A stretch of DNA of 15,220 nt from CAZCCC01 sp964535715 (GCA_964535715.1 CAZHUO010000028.1:1-15220); one strand, 5' to 3'. Shown: positions 1-6,518, numbered from the stretch's first letter. The notes: generated by a model from the sequence alone, not told the origin. Made by a program: numbers and translations.

Positions 1-60
1 AAAACGCCCGCCCAAATCTTAACAAAGTGTTGCCAAGGTATTGGATAGAAAACGTCATTT

Positions 61-137
61 TTGTCATTTTGAGGAAGTCGCAAAAGCGACTGACGAAGAA
101 TTTCGAGATTCTTCGGCCTATGGCCTCAGAATAACAA
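61..137. repeat. dispersed palindromic repeat, copy 1
   Basis: The ends are TTGTCATTTTGAGG and CCTCAGAATAACAA, inverted with two mismatches. Inside are GTCGC-caaaa-GCGAC and an arm pair built on CGAAGAAT/ATTCTTCG around a central TCGA. The same architecture recurs at 5826-5897 with perfect ends. The element resembles non-coding REP/MITE-like sequences that fold into a branched cruciform. No transposase gene is attached to it. Confidence 0.8.
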
Positions 138-228
138 GAGTAAATAAGTTTCATCAGTCGAGATAACTAAGAAAAAATGCCCGCTTCCCAATTAATAAAA
201 GCTAACAGCTGGAAGCTATAAGCCGAAA

Positions 229-272
229 CCTAACGCCTAGCGCCTAAAACCTAATATCTAAACACCTAACTA
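229..272. repeat. degenerate CCTAA-type tandem run
   Basis: Consecutive units CCTAACG, CCTAGCG, CCTAAAA, CCTAATA, TCTAAACA and CCTAACTA follow each other without gaps, with period 7 and then 8. The run fades into CTACTATATAC-like sequence up to about 300. It looks like an expanded and degraded microsatellite. No function is evident. Confidence 0.6.
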
Positions 273-314
273 CTATATACTACTACCAATCTACCTCCAA
301 CTTCCTAAATACAA

Positions 315-343
315 TTGACAAACCAAAAAAAATATAATAAACT
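315..343 (+). promoter_or_regulatory. putative promoter for the first gene
   Basis: TTGACA at 315-320 is a consensus -35 box. With the normal 17-nt spacer the -10 box is TAAACT (338-343). A perfect TATAAT lies at 333-338, but only 12 nt after the -35 box. Some promoter here is likely, but which -10 is used is unclear. The start codon is about 80 nt downstream. Confidence 0.4.
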
Positions 344-412
344 CCAGTATTACCGTTTGAATTATAAATGGTAAAATTCAGTTACAAAAAGTGGTAATAG
401 TGTTCATTGAAA

Positions 413-420
413 AAGGAGAG
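413..420 (+). promoter_or_regulatory. strong Shine-Dalgarno AAGGAGAG
   Basis: AAGGAGAG ends five nucleotides before the ATG at 426 and fixes that start. It is noteworthy because the housekeeping genes of this window lack any comparable sequence. Confidence 0.75.
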
Positions 421-425
421 AAAAA

Positions 426-1073
426 ATGACCAAAGAGAGGGTTTATACAGAAAGGTTTTTGAAGGGATTAACAAAAAAACAACTTGCGCTGATGTATGGC
501 AAACTTGTTTCTCTTTCCGAAAGCAAAGGCAAGCGTTTTGAAAAGACAATTATTCGAATATTCGAATGCCTAAATCAGAAGCGTTGTGAGGCGATTTCTC
601 AAATTGCCTGTCAGCCGATAGCAGCAGGTAATTTTCCGATTATTCCTGTGATTAACATTACTTCAGTCGGTCTTGAAGACCAAATGAAAATTTTGGGAGG
701 ACAAAATATCATCATTGCCAAAAAAATTCATGAAGACATGGGATTATTCAAAGGATTTCCGTCGTGGTGGATAATTGATGTGGAAAACGGCAGGCAATTT
801 AGAAAAACCAGCCCTTCGCCAAGAACGGAAGTTAGTGAAATTAAAAAGCAGCAAAGGCTGTGCTTGCTTACGCCTGAAATAATAGCCTTGGGAGTTTTTA
901 CCGATACTTTGAAAAGCCATAGTCTCTGTGCAGGCGATTCAAAATATGCAGGGGAAAACCTTGCGCCGTTTTTATGGTCTGGTATTACAGGTGGAAAATG
1001 CATGCTGGATATTGATTTTCCTGATTTTCGTCATGTTGCCTGTCATACTGCTTCATGCAAAACCAGGGTATGA
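426..1073 (+). CDS. DUF5701-like protein of unknown function (paralogue A)
   Basis: A 215-residue soluble protein with no signal peptide or membrane segment. The N-terminal third is helical and basic. A core then carries PIAAGNFPIIPVIN (about 64-77) and WWIIDVENG (114-122). The C-terminal segment (about 148-215) contains LLTPEIIALG, PFLWSG and a Cys/His-rich end finishing CKTRV. From memory, the order 'acidic VDV-x-G motif, TPEEGIAL-like helix, Cys-rich tail ending Ala-Arg-Val' resembles the DUF5701 family (actinobacterial and CPR proteins of unknown function). This was recalled, not searched. The start is fixed by AAGGAGAG upstream. The next gene begins 28 nt downstream and is a diverged paralogue, so the two are probably one transcript. 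The TGA stop falls where the paralogue also ends (both finish RV), which supports TGA as a genuine stop here. No function can be assigned. Confidence 0.75.
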   Translation: MTKERVYTERFLKGLTKKQLALMYGKLVSLSESKGKRFEKTIIRIFECLNQKRCEAISQIACQPIAAGNFPIIPVINITSVGLEDQMKILGGQNIIIAKKIHEDMGLFKGFPSWWIIDVENGRQFRKTSPSPRTEVSEIKKQQRLCLLTPEIIALGVFTDTLKSHSLCAGDSKYAGENLAPFLWSGITGGKCMLDIDFPDFRHVACHTASCKTRV

Positions 1074-1101
1074 TTTTGACAAATTTATTAAGGAAAGCCA
1101 T

Positions 1102-1839
1102 ATGGAAAATAACACGATTGCCAAAATAATTTATAGTGCTTTGGTCAATGTAAATCCTTCCAGGATCAATAAGATAGTTATGATGGCAAGAAAAATGCTA
1201 GCGGAAAATTATACCACTTACTCGGCTCATCAGCTTGAAGAGATTGCTCAGGGTCAGATGAAAATTCTATTCAAAAAACTTACCCAAACTGCTGATAAAG
1301 GAATGATTTCACGCCAAAAGGTTAATAGAATTATAAACTGCCTTAAAAGTAAACTTCCTTTTGCAATTGCCAGAATAAAAAATAAGCCGATTGCCAAATC
1401 AAATCTTCCTCTCCTTGCCGTAATAAACAGCAGGTATCTAAAAATTAATATCCAAATATGCCTTCTGGGTGGCGGCGCAAATAAAATTGAAGAAGAAGTC
1501 ATTAACTTAATGGAAATGCCAAATGATTGTGCCTGGTGGTGTATAGATGTTGAGGACGGAAGTCAATTTACAGAAAATGAAACTGCGCCGGAAGTTGAAA
1601 TGGAAATAATCAAAGATCAAGGCCGTAAACCAATAGTTTGCCAAGAGGCGATTGCTTTAGGAATTCAAACTAAAGCGCTTGACTATCACGGCATTGATGC
1701 ACCCGCCTCTTCAATTAGAGATTCAGAATTCATTGTCTCTTTGTCCAAAGATTTAGGCAAGCCGACTTTGGTCTTGACAGACTCACAGAACGACAATGGT
1801 GATGAATTTGGTACAGCATCAATAATCTACCGTGTCTAA
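1102..1839 (+). CDS. DUF5701-like protein of unknown function (paralogue B)
   Basis: Read as 245 residues from the ATG at 1102, preceded by AAGGAAAG (1090-1097). The frame is open upstream to 928, but that extension lies inside the previous gene and lacks an SD, so it was rejected. It shares with paralogue A the blocks KPIAKSNLPLLAVIN (about 95-109), LLGGG (121-125), WWCIDVEDGSQF (145-156) and QEAIALGIQT (181-190). The N-terminus is about 30 residues longer than in A. The C-terminus has lost the Cys/His-rich tail and is instead polar (TDSQNDNGDEFG). The pair looks like a tandem duplication followed by divergence at both ends. A terminator follows immediately, so the two genes form a closed unit. 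Function is unknown. Confidence 0.75.
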   Translation: MENNTIAKIIYSALVNVNPSRINKIVMMARKMLAENYTTYSAHQLEEIAQGQMKILFKKLTQTADKGMISRQKVNRIINCLKSKLPFAIARIKNKPIAKSNLPLLAVINSRYLKINIQICLLGGGANKIEEEVINLMEMPNDCAWWCIDVEDGSQFTENETAPEVEMEIIKDQGRKPIVCQEAIALGIQTKALDYHGIDAPASSIRDSEFIVSLSKDLGKPTLVLTDSQNDNGDEFGTASIIYRV

Positions 1840-1844
1840 TTTAT

Positions 1845-1873
1845 AAAGGAACAAAATTGTTCCTTTTTTTTAT
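1845..1873 (+). terminator. intrinsic terminator after the DUF5701-like pair
   Basis: AAAGGAACAA (1845-1854) pairs with TTGTTCCTTT (1857-1866) and runs into an uninterrupted T tract. It begins only a few bases after the TAA stop. This is a strong rho-independent terminator for the plus strand. Confidence 0.85.
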
Positions 1874-1914
1874 TTTTAAAATTAGTTATAATAAAGCTTA
1901 TAAAAGCAAGTTTT

Positions 1915-1980
1915 GAAAAGTTAATAATAGTAAGTAAAAGTGTATAAAAAGTTAATTAAAAGAAGGCTTATTAACTTTTC
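1915..1980. repeat. 13-bp inverted repeat in the aminotransferase leader
   Basis: GAAAAGTTAATAA (1915-1927) is perfectly complementary to TTATTAACTTTTC (1968-1980), with a 40-nt AT-rich loop. AATTTACTTTTA then occurs twice (1986-1997 and 2007-2018), and a related inverted version lies in the loop near 1930. A TATAAT at 1887-1892 could be the -10 of the downstream gene, though no good -35 is present. The palindrome could be an operator or a leader hairpin. Confidence 0.5.
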
Positions 1981-2043
1981 TCCTTAATTTACTTTTACCT
2001 GCTTCTAATTTACTTTTATTTTATAAATTTTTTAAACTACCCT

Positions 2044-3240
2044 ATGCCTCAAACATCAATTCGCACCCAAAAATTAATGGCTTCGCCAATCCGCAAGTTC
2101 CTTCCTTTAGTGAAAGAAGCGGAAAAAAAAGGAATTAAAGTATATAAGCTGAATGTCGGCGATCCGGACATCAAGCCGCCGGCTTCTTTTATTGCGGAGA
2201 TAAAAAAATATAAAAAACCGAATATCAGCTATGCACCTTCGCCGGGCATTACCGAGCATGTTGATGCCTGGGTAAAATACTATGCCACTTTCGGCGTCAA
2301 AATAAAGCCGGAAAATATCACTCCCACAGTCGGCTGCGCCGAAGCCATGCTTTTGGCCTTAATTACCGTTGCCAATCCCGGCGATGAAATTTTGGTTTTT
2401 GAACCGCTTTATACCAGCTATAAAGGCTTTGCTGAAATTTCCAATGTCAAGCTGGTGCCAATAACATTAAAAGTGGAAAATAATTTTTATATTCCTTCGC
2501 AAAATGAAATTGAGAAAAAAATTACAAAAAAAACCAAAGCAATCCTTGTAATTAATCCGAATAATCCGACCGGTACCGTCTTGGCTGAAAAAGAAATTAA
2601 GACAATTATAAAAGTTGCCCTAAAACATAATCTTTTTTTGATTTCCGATGAAACTTATCGGGAAATTATTTTTGAAGGGAAACCCACAAGCTTATTGAAA
2701 TATCCAAAAATTAAAAATCATTTAATCGTCCTTGACTCCGCCTCAAAAAGATTTTCTATGCCGGGTGCCAGAGTTGGCTGCATGATCAGCCTTAATAAAG
2801 ATATATCCTGGGCAATTTTAAAATTGGCCATGATTCGGCTTTCCGTTCCGACACTGGAACAATACGGCTTGGTTCCGATATTAAAAAATTCCAAACCATA
2901 CACAAAAAAATTGGTTATTGAATACAAAAAACGATGTGATATAGTTTTTAATGCCTTAAGCAAAATGCCGGGAGTTGAATGTAAAAAACCCAAGGGCGCT
3001 TTCTATATTATGGCAAAGCTGCCGGTAAAAAACGCTGAAGATTTTATTAAATTTATGCTTACGGAATTTAACGACAATGGCAAAACAGTACTGGTTACCC
3101 CGGCCGCGGAATTTTATATCACCAAAAAAATAGCTAAAGATGAAATTAGGATTGCTTATGTTTTGAATGTAAAAGAACTTAAAGAGGCGATGGCCATACT
3201 GCAAAAGGGGCTTAATGAATACTTGAATTCCAATATATAA
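2044..3240 (+). CDS. class I/II PLP-dependent aminotransferase (aspartate aminotransferase-like)
   Basis: A 398-residue cytosolic enzyme of PLP fold type I, the usual length. Visible signatures: LNVGDPDI near residues 36-43; the cofactor-contacting NPNNPTG (171-177); SDETY (201-205), whose Asp pairs with the pyridine nitrogen; the Schiff-base lysine K235 in SASKRFSMPGARVG; and an EIRIAY arginine (R369) in the position that binds the substrate alpha-carboxylate. The family transfers amino groups between amino acids and 2-oxo acids. Aspartate or a broad/aromatic amino acid are the likely donors, but the sequence alone does not settle this. The start at 2044 lacks an SD, but MPQTSIRTQKLMASPIRKF is a typical N-terminus. 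It is monocistronic, isolated by a terminator on each side. No truncation or missing catalytic residue was seen. Confidence 0.92.
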   Translation: MPQTSIRTQKLMASPIRKFLPLVKEAEKKGIKVYKLNVGDPDIKPPASFIAEIKKYKKPNISYAPSPGITEHVDAWVKYYATFGVKIKPENITPTVGCAEAMLLALITVANPGDEILVFEPLYTSYKGFAEISNVKLVPITLKVENNFYIPSQNEIEKKITKKTKAILVINPNNPTGTVLAEKEIKTIIKVALKHNLFLISDETYREIIFEGKPTSLLKYPKIKNHLIVLDSASKRFSMPGARVGCMISLNKDISWAILKLAMIRLSVPTLEQYGLVPILKNSKPYTKKLVIEYKKRCDIVFNALSKMPGVECKKPKGAFYIMAKLPVKNAEDFIKFMLTEFNDNGKTVLVTPAAEFYITKKIAKDEIRIAYVLNVKELKEAMAILQKGLNEYLNSNI

Positions 3241-3265
3241 AAAAACCGGCTTTTTTGCCGTTTTT
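3241..3265. terminator. bidirectional terminator between convergent genes
   Basis: A stem of CGGC/GCCG extended by A/T pairs (AAAA..TTTT, with one bulged C) surrounds a T6 loop. Read on either strand the hairpin ends in at least five T residues. It can therefore stop the aminotransferase transcript from the left and the small minus-strand gene from the right. Confidence 0.7.
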
Positions 3266-3319
3266 AAAAAACTAAACACTTCTTTTTATCAAAGTTTTTT
3301 AATAATTTGTTTTTTAATT

Positions 3320-3532
3320 TTAAAAGCCCAGACTCTGATTAAGCGAACGCAATAAAACTTCATTCATCTCTTCCATTAGTAATAAGTCATGAACCACTGC
3401 CTTGACCTTTGGGTTTGAACTTTCAGATGCGATTTTTCGGTAGCAGTCTTGAAGCTTTATTTCGGCTGCCAGCGCTTCTTGAGCCGGTTGGCTAAAGTCG
3501 TTAGTCATAATGTTTAGATTATTAAGTAGCAT
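3320..3532 (-). CDS. small ferritin-like/rubrerythrin-like helical protein (hypothetical)
   Basis: 70 residues, or 62 if the second in-frame ATG (3508, MTNDFSQPAQ) is the start. Neither ATG has an SD. The body reads as two amphipathic helices: ALAAEIKLQDCYRKIASES, then NPKVKAVVHDLLLMEEMNEV. The spacing and the Glu-x-x-Tyr and Glu-Glu-Met patterns resemble half of a rubrerythrin/ferritin-like four-helix bundle. The usual ExxH metal-ligand motif reads EEMN here, so the iron site appears lost. It could dimerise into a full bundle, but this is inference. A consensus -35 with a weak -10 lies just upstream, and the terminator at 3241-3265 serves its 3' end. It diverges from rnhB. It may be a real small gene because its composition is protein-like and it has its own signals. 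Confidence 0.5.
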   Translation of the reverse strand: MLLNNLNIMTNDFSQPAQEALAAEIKLQDCYRKIASESSNPKVKAVVHDLLLMEEMNEVLLRSLNQSLGF

Positions 3533-3537
3533 TAATA

Positions 3538-3566
3538 AATTTATTTATTTTTAGCATAATTGTCAA
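3538..3566 (-). promoter_or_regulatory. putative promoter giving a near-leaderless transcript
   Basis: On the minus strand, TTGACA (3566-3561) is followed after 17 nt by TAAATT (3543-3538), a 4/6 match to the -10 consensus. The expected transcription start falls at or next to the ATG at 3532, so the message would be leaderless or nearly so. This fits the absence of an SD. Confidence 0.4.
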
Positions 3567-3708
3567 TGATAATTATTTATCTAATTTTAGCCGAAAAATA
3601 TTGATAATAGTATGTTTTTTTTGATTATTTAATTTTTTTGACTTTATTAACTTATTAATCACAGTTTTTAACCCATTTTCCACAGTTTAATCACCACGTA
3701 AACCCAAT

Positions 3709-4326
3709 ATGGGATATTATCCTAATTTTAGAAACGAAAAGAAATTAATAAGAAAGGGCTTTAAGTATATTGCGGGAATAGACGAAGCCGGCAAAGGCTC
3801 TTGGGCCGGTCCGGTTTTTGCCGCTGTTGTAATTTTAGATTTAAGAGAAAAGATACCCGGAATTAAAGATTCAAAGCTTTTGCGCCTGCCTGCTCGGAAA
3901 AAAGCTTATGAAGAAATTATCAAAAAAGCGGTTGCCTGGTCAGTTGGTATGGCGTCAAATGTTGAAATTGACAAGCTGGGAATTGACAAGGCAAACAAGC
4001 TGGCAATGAAAAGGGCTTTGGAAAAGATTTCACCCAAACCAGATTTTATAATGATTGACGCAGTTAAGCTAAATTATCAGGATATTCCGTCTTTATCTAT
4101 AATAGATGGTGACTATAAAGTAATGACTATTGCTGCCGCATCAATTATTGCGAAAGTACTCAGAGATCAGATGATGGACGAGTTTGATGAAAAATACCCG
4201 CAATACGGCTTTAAACACCACAAAGGCTATGGTACAACCCATCATTTTCATATGTTAAATGAACACGGGATATGCGATTTGCACCGCAAAACTTGGGAGC
4301 CGATGAAGCATTTCCTTAATAATTGA
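3709..4326 (+). CDS. rnhB: ribonuclease HII
   Basis: A 205-residue endonuclease that cleaves the RNA strand of RNA-DNA hybrids and incises at single ribonucleotides left in DNA. The four acidic catalytic positions are visible: D25 and E26 in GIDEAGKG, D117 in IMIDAV, and D135 in IDGDYKV. Next come the family block AAASIIAKVLRDQMM (142-156) and YGFKHHKGYGT with a downstream LHRKTW. The first motif reads GKGSWAGPV where most bacterial enzymes have GRGPLAGPV; the catalytic residues are kept. The ATG at 3709 has no SD, and no better in-frame start is close. The upstream 3533-3708 is very AT-rich and shared with the divergent small gene. The TGA stop is followed 28 nt later by the methyltransferase. 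Confidence 0.95.
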   Translation: MGYYPNFRNEKKLIRKGFKYIAGIDEAGKGSWAGPVFAAVVILDLREKIPGIKDSKLLRLPARKKAYEEIIKKAVAWSVGMASNVEIDKLGIDKANKLAMKRALEKISPKPDFIMIDAVKLNYQDIPSLSIIDGDYKVMTIAAASIIAKVLRDQMMDEFDEKYPQYGFKHHKGYGTTHHFHMLNEHGICDLHRKTWEPMKHFLNN

Positions 4327-4354
4327 CTTATTGTATAATATTAATAGATTTTAA

Positions 4355-4918
4355 ATGCAAAATATTATGGATTTTTTTTCAGGCGGAAACGAACTACTTG
4401 ACCCAAATAAGATTTTTGCTAAACTAAAAATAATGCCAAAATCAAAAGTTGCTGATTTGGGCTGTGGCGGATCAGGCCATTTTATTATTCCGGCGGCAAA
4501 GCTTGTCGGCGCCGAAACAACCGCTTATGCAGTTGATATTATGAAGCCGGTTTTAAAAAATGTCATCACCAAGGCAAGGATGATGGGGATAAATAATATC
4601 AAGGGAATCTGGTCGGATTTGGAAATATATGGCGCAACAAATATTGAAGAGAAAAGCCTGGATTTCTGTTTTTTGTTTAACACCTTATTCCAGTCAAAAA
4701 AGCAGAAAGAAATAATCAAGGAATCAGTAAGGCTTTTAAAAGACGGGGGAAAACTGGCAATAATCGACTGGAATGACAAAGCGTCTTCTTTTGGTCCGGC
4801 TTTGGCGAATCGGATAAAAAAAGAAGAAATCAAAAAAATAGTTATAAGTTTTAATTTAAAATTAATTGAAGAGTATGAGGCTGGAAATCATCATTTTGGC
4901 CTGACATTTGAAAAATAA
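4355..4918 (+). CDS. class I SAM-dependent methyltransferase, substrate unknown
   Basis: 187 residues, or 183 from the second Met at 4367; neither start has an SD. The Rossmann-type fold shows motif I VADLGCGGSG (32-41), an acidic residue ending strand 2 (AYAVDI, D61), motif IV around LDFCFLFNTLF (about 103-113) and LLKDGGKLAIIDW (126-138). This is the UbiE/Methyltransf_11/31 arrangement, which uses S-adenosylmethionine to methylate small molecules or macromolecules. The sequence does not reveal the target. A perfect TATAAT at 4334-4339, without a clear -35, could give it its own promoter. The next gene starts one base after the stop, so the two are probably translated from one message. Confidence 0.82.
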   Translation: MQNIMDFFSGGNELLDPNKIFAKLKIMPKSKVADLGCGGSGHFIIPAAKLVGAETTAYAVDIMKPVLKNVITKARMMGINNIKGIWSDLEIYGATNIEEKSLDFCFLFNTLFQSKKQKEIIKESVRLLKDGGKLAIIDWNDKASSFGPALANRIKKEEIKKIVISFNLKLIEEYEAGNHHFGLTFEK

Positions 4919-4919
4919 T

Positions 4920-5324
4920 ATGATTGACTACTTGAAGTATTTTTTTAACCTAAGCCACATTTTCAGCATAAGACCGCTTCCGATGGAAAATCGAGCGATA
5001 ATAATTCTGGCGGTATTTTTTGGTCTGCTTTTAATTTGCGGAGTTATAGCAAAAATTTTGAGCAAAAAAACCAAGGACGGTCTTAAAGTAAAGGGCTTAC
5101 GCCGGCTGGTAAATTTATTTTTAACAATGGGAATAATCGGATTCGTCTATCTTTTCTTTGCCTGGCAAGGCGCCGCTTTATTATCTGCAAGATTTTGGCT
5201 TTTAATTTGGTTTTTTTCTTTGTTAGTTTGGCTTTTTTATGCATTAAAATATTTATTTTTTGAGGTTCCAAAAATCAGAAAGGAAATCGACCGCAAAAGA
5301 GATTTCGAAAGATATATTCCGTAG
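4920..5324 (+). CDS. small integral membrane protein, three predicted helices
   Basis: 134 residues from the ATG at 4920. A TTG four codons earlier (4908) is possible and would overlap the methyltransferase by 11 nt. Three hydrophobic segments are clear: about 25-47 (AIIILAVFFGLLLICGVIAKI), 63-82 (LVNLFLTMGIIGFVYLFFAW) and 91-114 (FWLLIWFFSLLVWLFYALKYLF). A basic loop (KKTKDGLKVKGLRR) follows the first helix, and a charged cytoplasmic-type tail (KIRKEIDRKRDFERYIP) ends the protein. No enzymatic motif was recognised. It resembles small conserved hypothetical membrane proteins of CPR genomes, recalled and not searched. One base separates it from the methyltransferase, suggesting translational coupling, and a terminator follows about 40 nt after its TAG stop. 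Confidence 0.7.
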   Translation: MIDYLKYFFNLSHIFSIRPLPMENRAIIILAVFFGLLLICGVIAKILSKKTKDGLKVKGLRRLVNLFLTMGIIGFVYLFFAWQGAALLSARFWLLIWFFSLLVWLFYALKYLFFEVPKIRKEIDRKRDFERYIP

Positions 5325-5365
5325 GCCGGCAGGATAGCAGATAGTTGTTAATTGTTAGTGTCAAC

Positions 5366-5388
5366 ATAGCGCAGCAATGCGCTTTTTT
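5366..5388 (+). terminator. intrinsic terminator after the membrane protein
   Basis: AGCGC (5368-5372) pairs with GCGCT (5379-5383) across a short loop and runs directly into a T6 tract. It ends the rnhB/methyltransferase/membrane-protein transcription unit. A hairpin with the same TAGCGC core recurs at 10338-10366. Confidence 0.65.
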
Positions 5389-5414
5389 GTTTAGTAAATT
5401 TGCCTTTCCACTTA

Positions 5415-5514
5415 GTCATTTCGAGCGACGACGACTTTAAGTGAGTCGAGAGAAAGCCCGCTTAGACTCGTCAAAAATAATTTTAAAGCGAGGTGAGGAG
5501 GAGTCGAGAAATCT
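5415..5514. repeat. degenerate GTCATTTCGAGC...GTCGAGAAATCT repeat
   Basis: It begins GTCATTTCGAGCGACG and ends GAGTCGAGAAATCT, with GAGTC/GACTC arms inside (5443-5447 and 5465-5469). It is related in design to the dispersed palindromes at 61-137 and 5826-5897, but is longer and degraded. Such 'GTCAT...AGAAATCT' intergenic repeats are common in uncultured bacterial genomes. No coding content. Confidence 0.5.
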
Positions 5515-5526
5515 TACACAATTATT

Positions 5527-5823
5527 ATGCAAGAAAGAGAATACTATGTTTATATAATGACGAATAAATTTAATACGGTCATTTACACCGGTGTTACTAA
5601 TAATTTAGAACGCTGAGTTTATGAACATAAAAATAAGTTAAACAATGGTTTCACAAAAAAATATAATATCAATAAGCTGGTTTATTTCGAAGAATTTGAT
5701 TATATTAATGATACAATTTATAGAGAAAAAGAAATAAAGGGCTGGTTAAGAGGTAAGAAGATTAAATTAATTGAAATTTATAATTCAAATTGGAATGATT
5801 TAAGCGAAGGTTGGTATGATTAA
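5527..5823 (+). pseudogene. GIY-YIG nuclease-family ORF interrupted by one TGA
   Basis: Reading from the ATG at 5527 gives 97 sense codons and one in-frame TGA (codon 30, 5614-5616), ending at the TAA 5821-5823. The product is a small single-domain GIY-YIG protein (UPF0213/YhbQ-like length). YYVYIMTN (6-13) and YTGVTNN (20-26) form the two core strands, NLER (26-29) carries the conserved helix arginine, and KLVYFEEF, EKEIKGW and a terminal LSEGWYD follow in the normal order. The TGA sits just after R29, where relatives usually have another Arg, so a single CGA-to-TGA transition explains it. No frameshift or other damage is visible, so the loss is recent or the codon is read through. These proteins often occur as mobile-like small ORFs in CPR genomes. 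It lies between two palindromic repeats. Confidence 0.82.
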
Positions 5824-5825
5824 TC

Positions 5826-5897
5826 TTGTCATTCTGAGGTCGCCAAAAGCGACCGAAGAATCTCGAGATTCTTCGGCTTTCGGCCTCAGAATGACAA
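5826..5897. repeat. dispersed palindromic repeat, copy 2
   Basis: The perfect terminal inverted repeat TTGTCATTCTGAGG (5826-5839) / CCTCAGAATGACAA (5884-5897) encloses GGTCGC-caaaa-GCGACC and a perfect 22-bp palindrome (5854-5875, centre TCGA). It folds as a stem with two internal hairpins. It starts two bases after the stop of the GIY-YIG ORF and ends 18 bases before yraN. The sequence closely matches copy 1 at 61-137. Confidence 0.85.
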
Positions 5898-5915
5898 AGA
5901 AAGACTTTACTAAAA

Positions 5916-6272
5916 ATGCCCAACCAAAAAATAGAACTCGGAAAATTTGGCGAAGAAATTGCCGCTAAACACCTACTAAATAAAGGCTATAAAATCCTAG
6001 CTAAAAATTACTATACCCGCCAAGGCGAGCTTGATTTGGTTTGCAAAAAAAGCGAAGTGATTCATTTTGTCGAAGTAAAAACTAGAATCAGCAATGCCTT
6101 CGGTTGGCCGGAGGAAGCAGTCACTGAAGAAAAGATTGAAAAAATTTCCTGCTGCGCCCAAAAATACCTTGAGCAAATTAATAGCAAAGCGGAATGGCAG
6201 ATCGATATAATCGGAATAATTATTGAAAGAAACAAAGCAGTAAAAATAGAACTCTTTGAAAATGTTAATTAA
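5916..6272 (+). CDS. yraN: YraN family (UPF0102) endonuclease-fold protein
   Basis: 118 residues, the normal family length. The restriction-endonuclease-like core is evident: GKFGEEIAAKHLLNKGYKIL (9-28), QGELDLVC (36-43) with the acidic D40, and IHFVEVKTR (49-57) giving the E-x-K pair E53/K55. WQIDIIGI (94-101) follows. Members of this family are related to Holliday-junction resolvases and are inferred to act on DNA, but no specific reaction is firmly established. The ATG at 5916 has no SD and lies just after a palindromic repeat. Downstream there is no plus-strand terminator; the hairpin overlapping the end (6271-6293) has its T tract on the minus strand. No residues of the motif set are missing. 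Confidence 0.92.
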   Translation: MPNQKIELGKFGEEIAAKHLLNKGYKILAKNYYTRQGELDLVCKKSEVIHFVEVKTRISNAFGWPEEAVTEEKIEKISCCAQKYLEQINSKAEWQIDIIGIIIERNKAVKIELFENVN

Positions 6273-6293
6273 AAAAAGCAGTTTATTTCTGCT
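6271..6293 (-). terminator. minus-strand intrinsic terminator facing yraN
   Basis: On the minus strand, AGCAG (6293-6289) pairs with CTGCT (6281-6277) over a 7-nt loop and is followed by at least six T residues (6276-6271). It implies a short transcript arriving from the right, for which no convincing gene is known here (see findings). Confidence 0.6.
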
Positions 6294-6463
6294 CTTGTGG
6301 TATTTTTTCGGAAAAATCTCTCGGATATCCCAGCAAATCACGCAAATGCCAGTCTTGGCACAGAAGCATACATAGATAAAAATAAAACTTTTGACTTTTT
6401 ACTTGAACTTTTGAGATTTGAAATTTGTAATTTATTTTAGATTTTTTCAAGAATTCTTGAAGC

Positions 6464-6492
6464 TTGACACAAAACACAAACTAAACTATAAT
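6464..6492 (+). promoter_or_regulatory. perfect consensus sigma70 promoter
   Basis: TTGACA (6464-6469), exactly 17 nt, then TATAAT (6487-6492): a full 12/12 match to the housekeeping consensus. Transcription should begin near 6499. A perfect 16-bp palindrome (6446-6461, TTCAAGAA/TTCTTGAA) ends two bases before the -35 box and could bind a regulator. The transcript would run through the four-helix-bundle ORF into nusA. Confidence 0.85.
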
Positions 6493-6518
6493 CAAAATAC
6501 TTCTGATTCTGCTGTATC

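Larger units (their letters stand above)
1..425. other. gene-free, repeat-rich left end
   Basis: No credible coding sequence is visible in this stretch on either strand. It holds a palindromic dispersed repeat (61-137), a degenerate run of 7-8 nt CCTAA-type units (229-272), and the promoter and ribosome-binding site of the first gene. An inverted pair, TATTACC at 348-354 and GGTAATA at 393-399, lies between the putative promoter and the start codon. It could be an operator or a weak leader hairpin. Confidence 0.6.

Noticed and set aside
928..1101. N-terminal extension of paralogue B giving a hydrophobic signal-like segment.
   Set aside because: It overlaps the conserved C-terminal coding region of paralogue A in another frame and lacks an SD; the ATG at 1102 has one.
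3676..3684. TTTTCCACA, one mismatch from a DnaA box, in an AT-rich divergent spacer (possible origin).
   Set aside because: Only a single imperfect box, and no dnaA, dnaN or parAB genes nearby.
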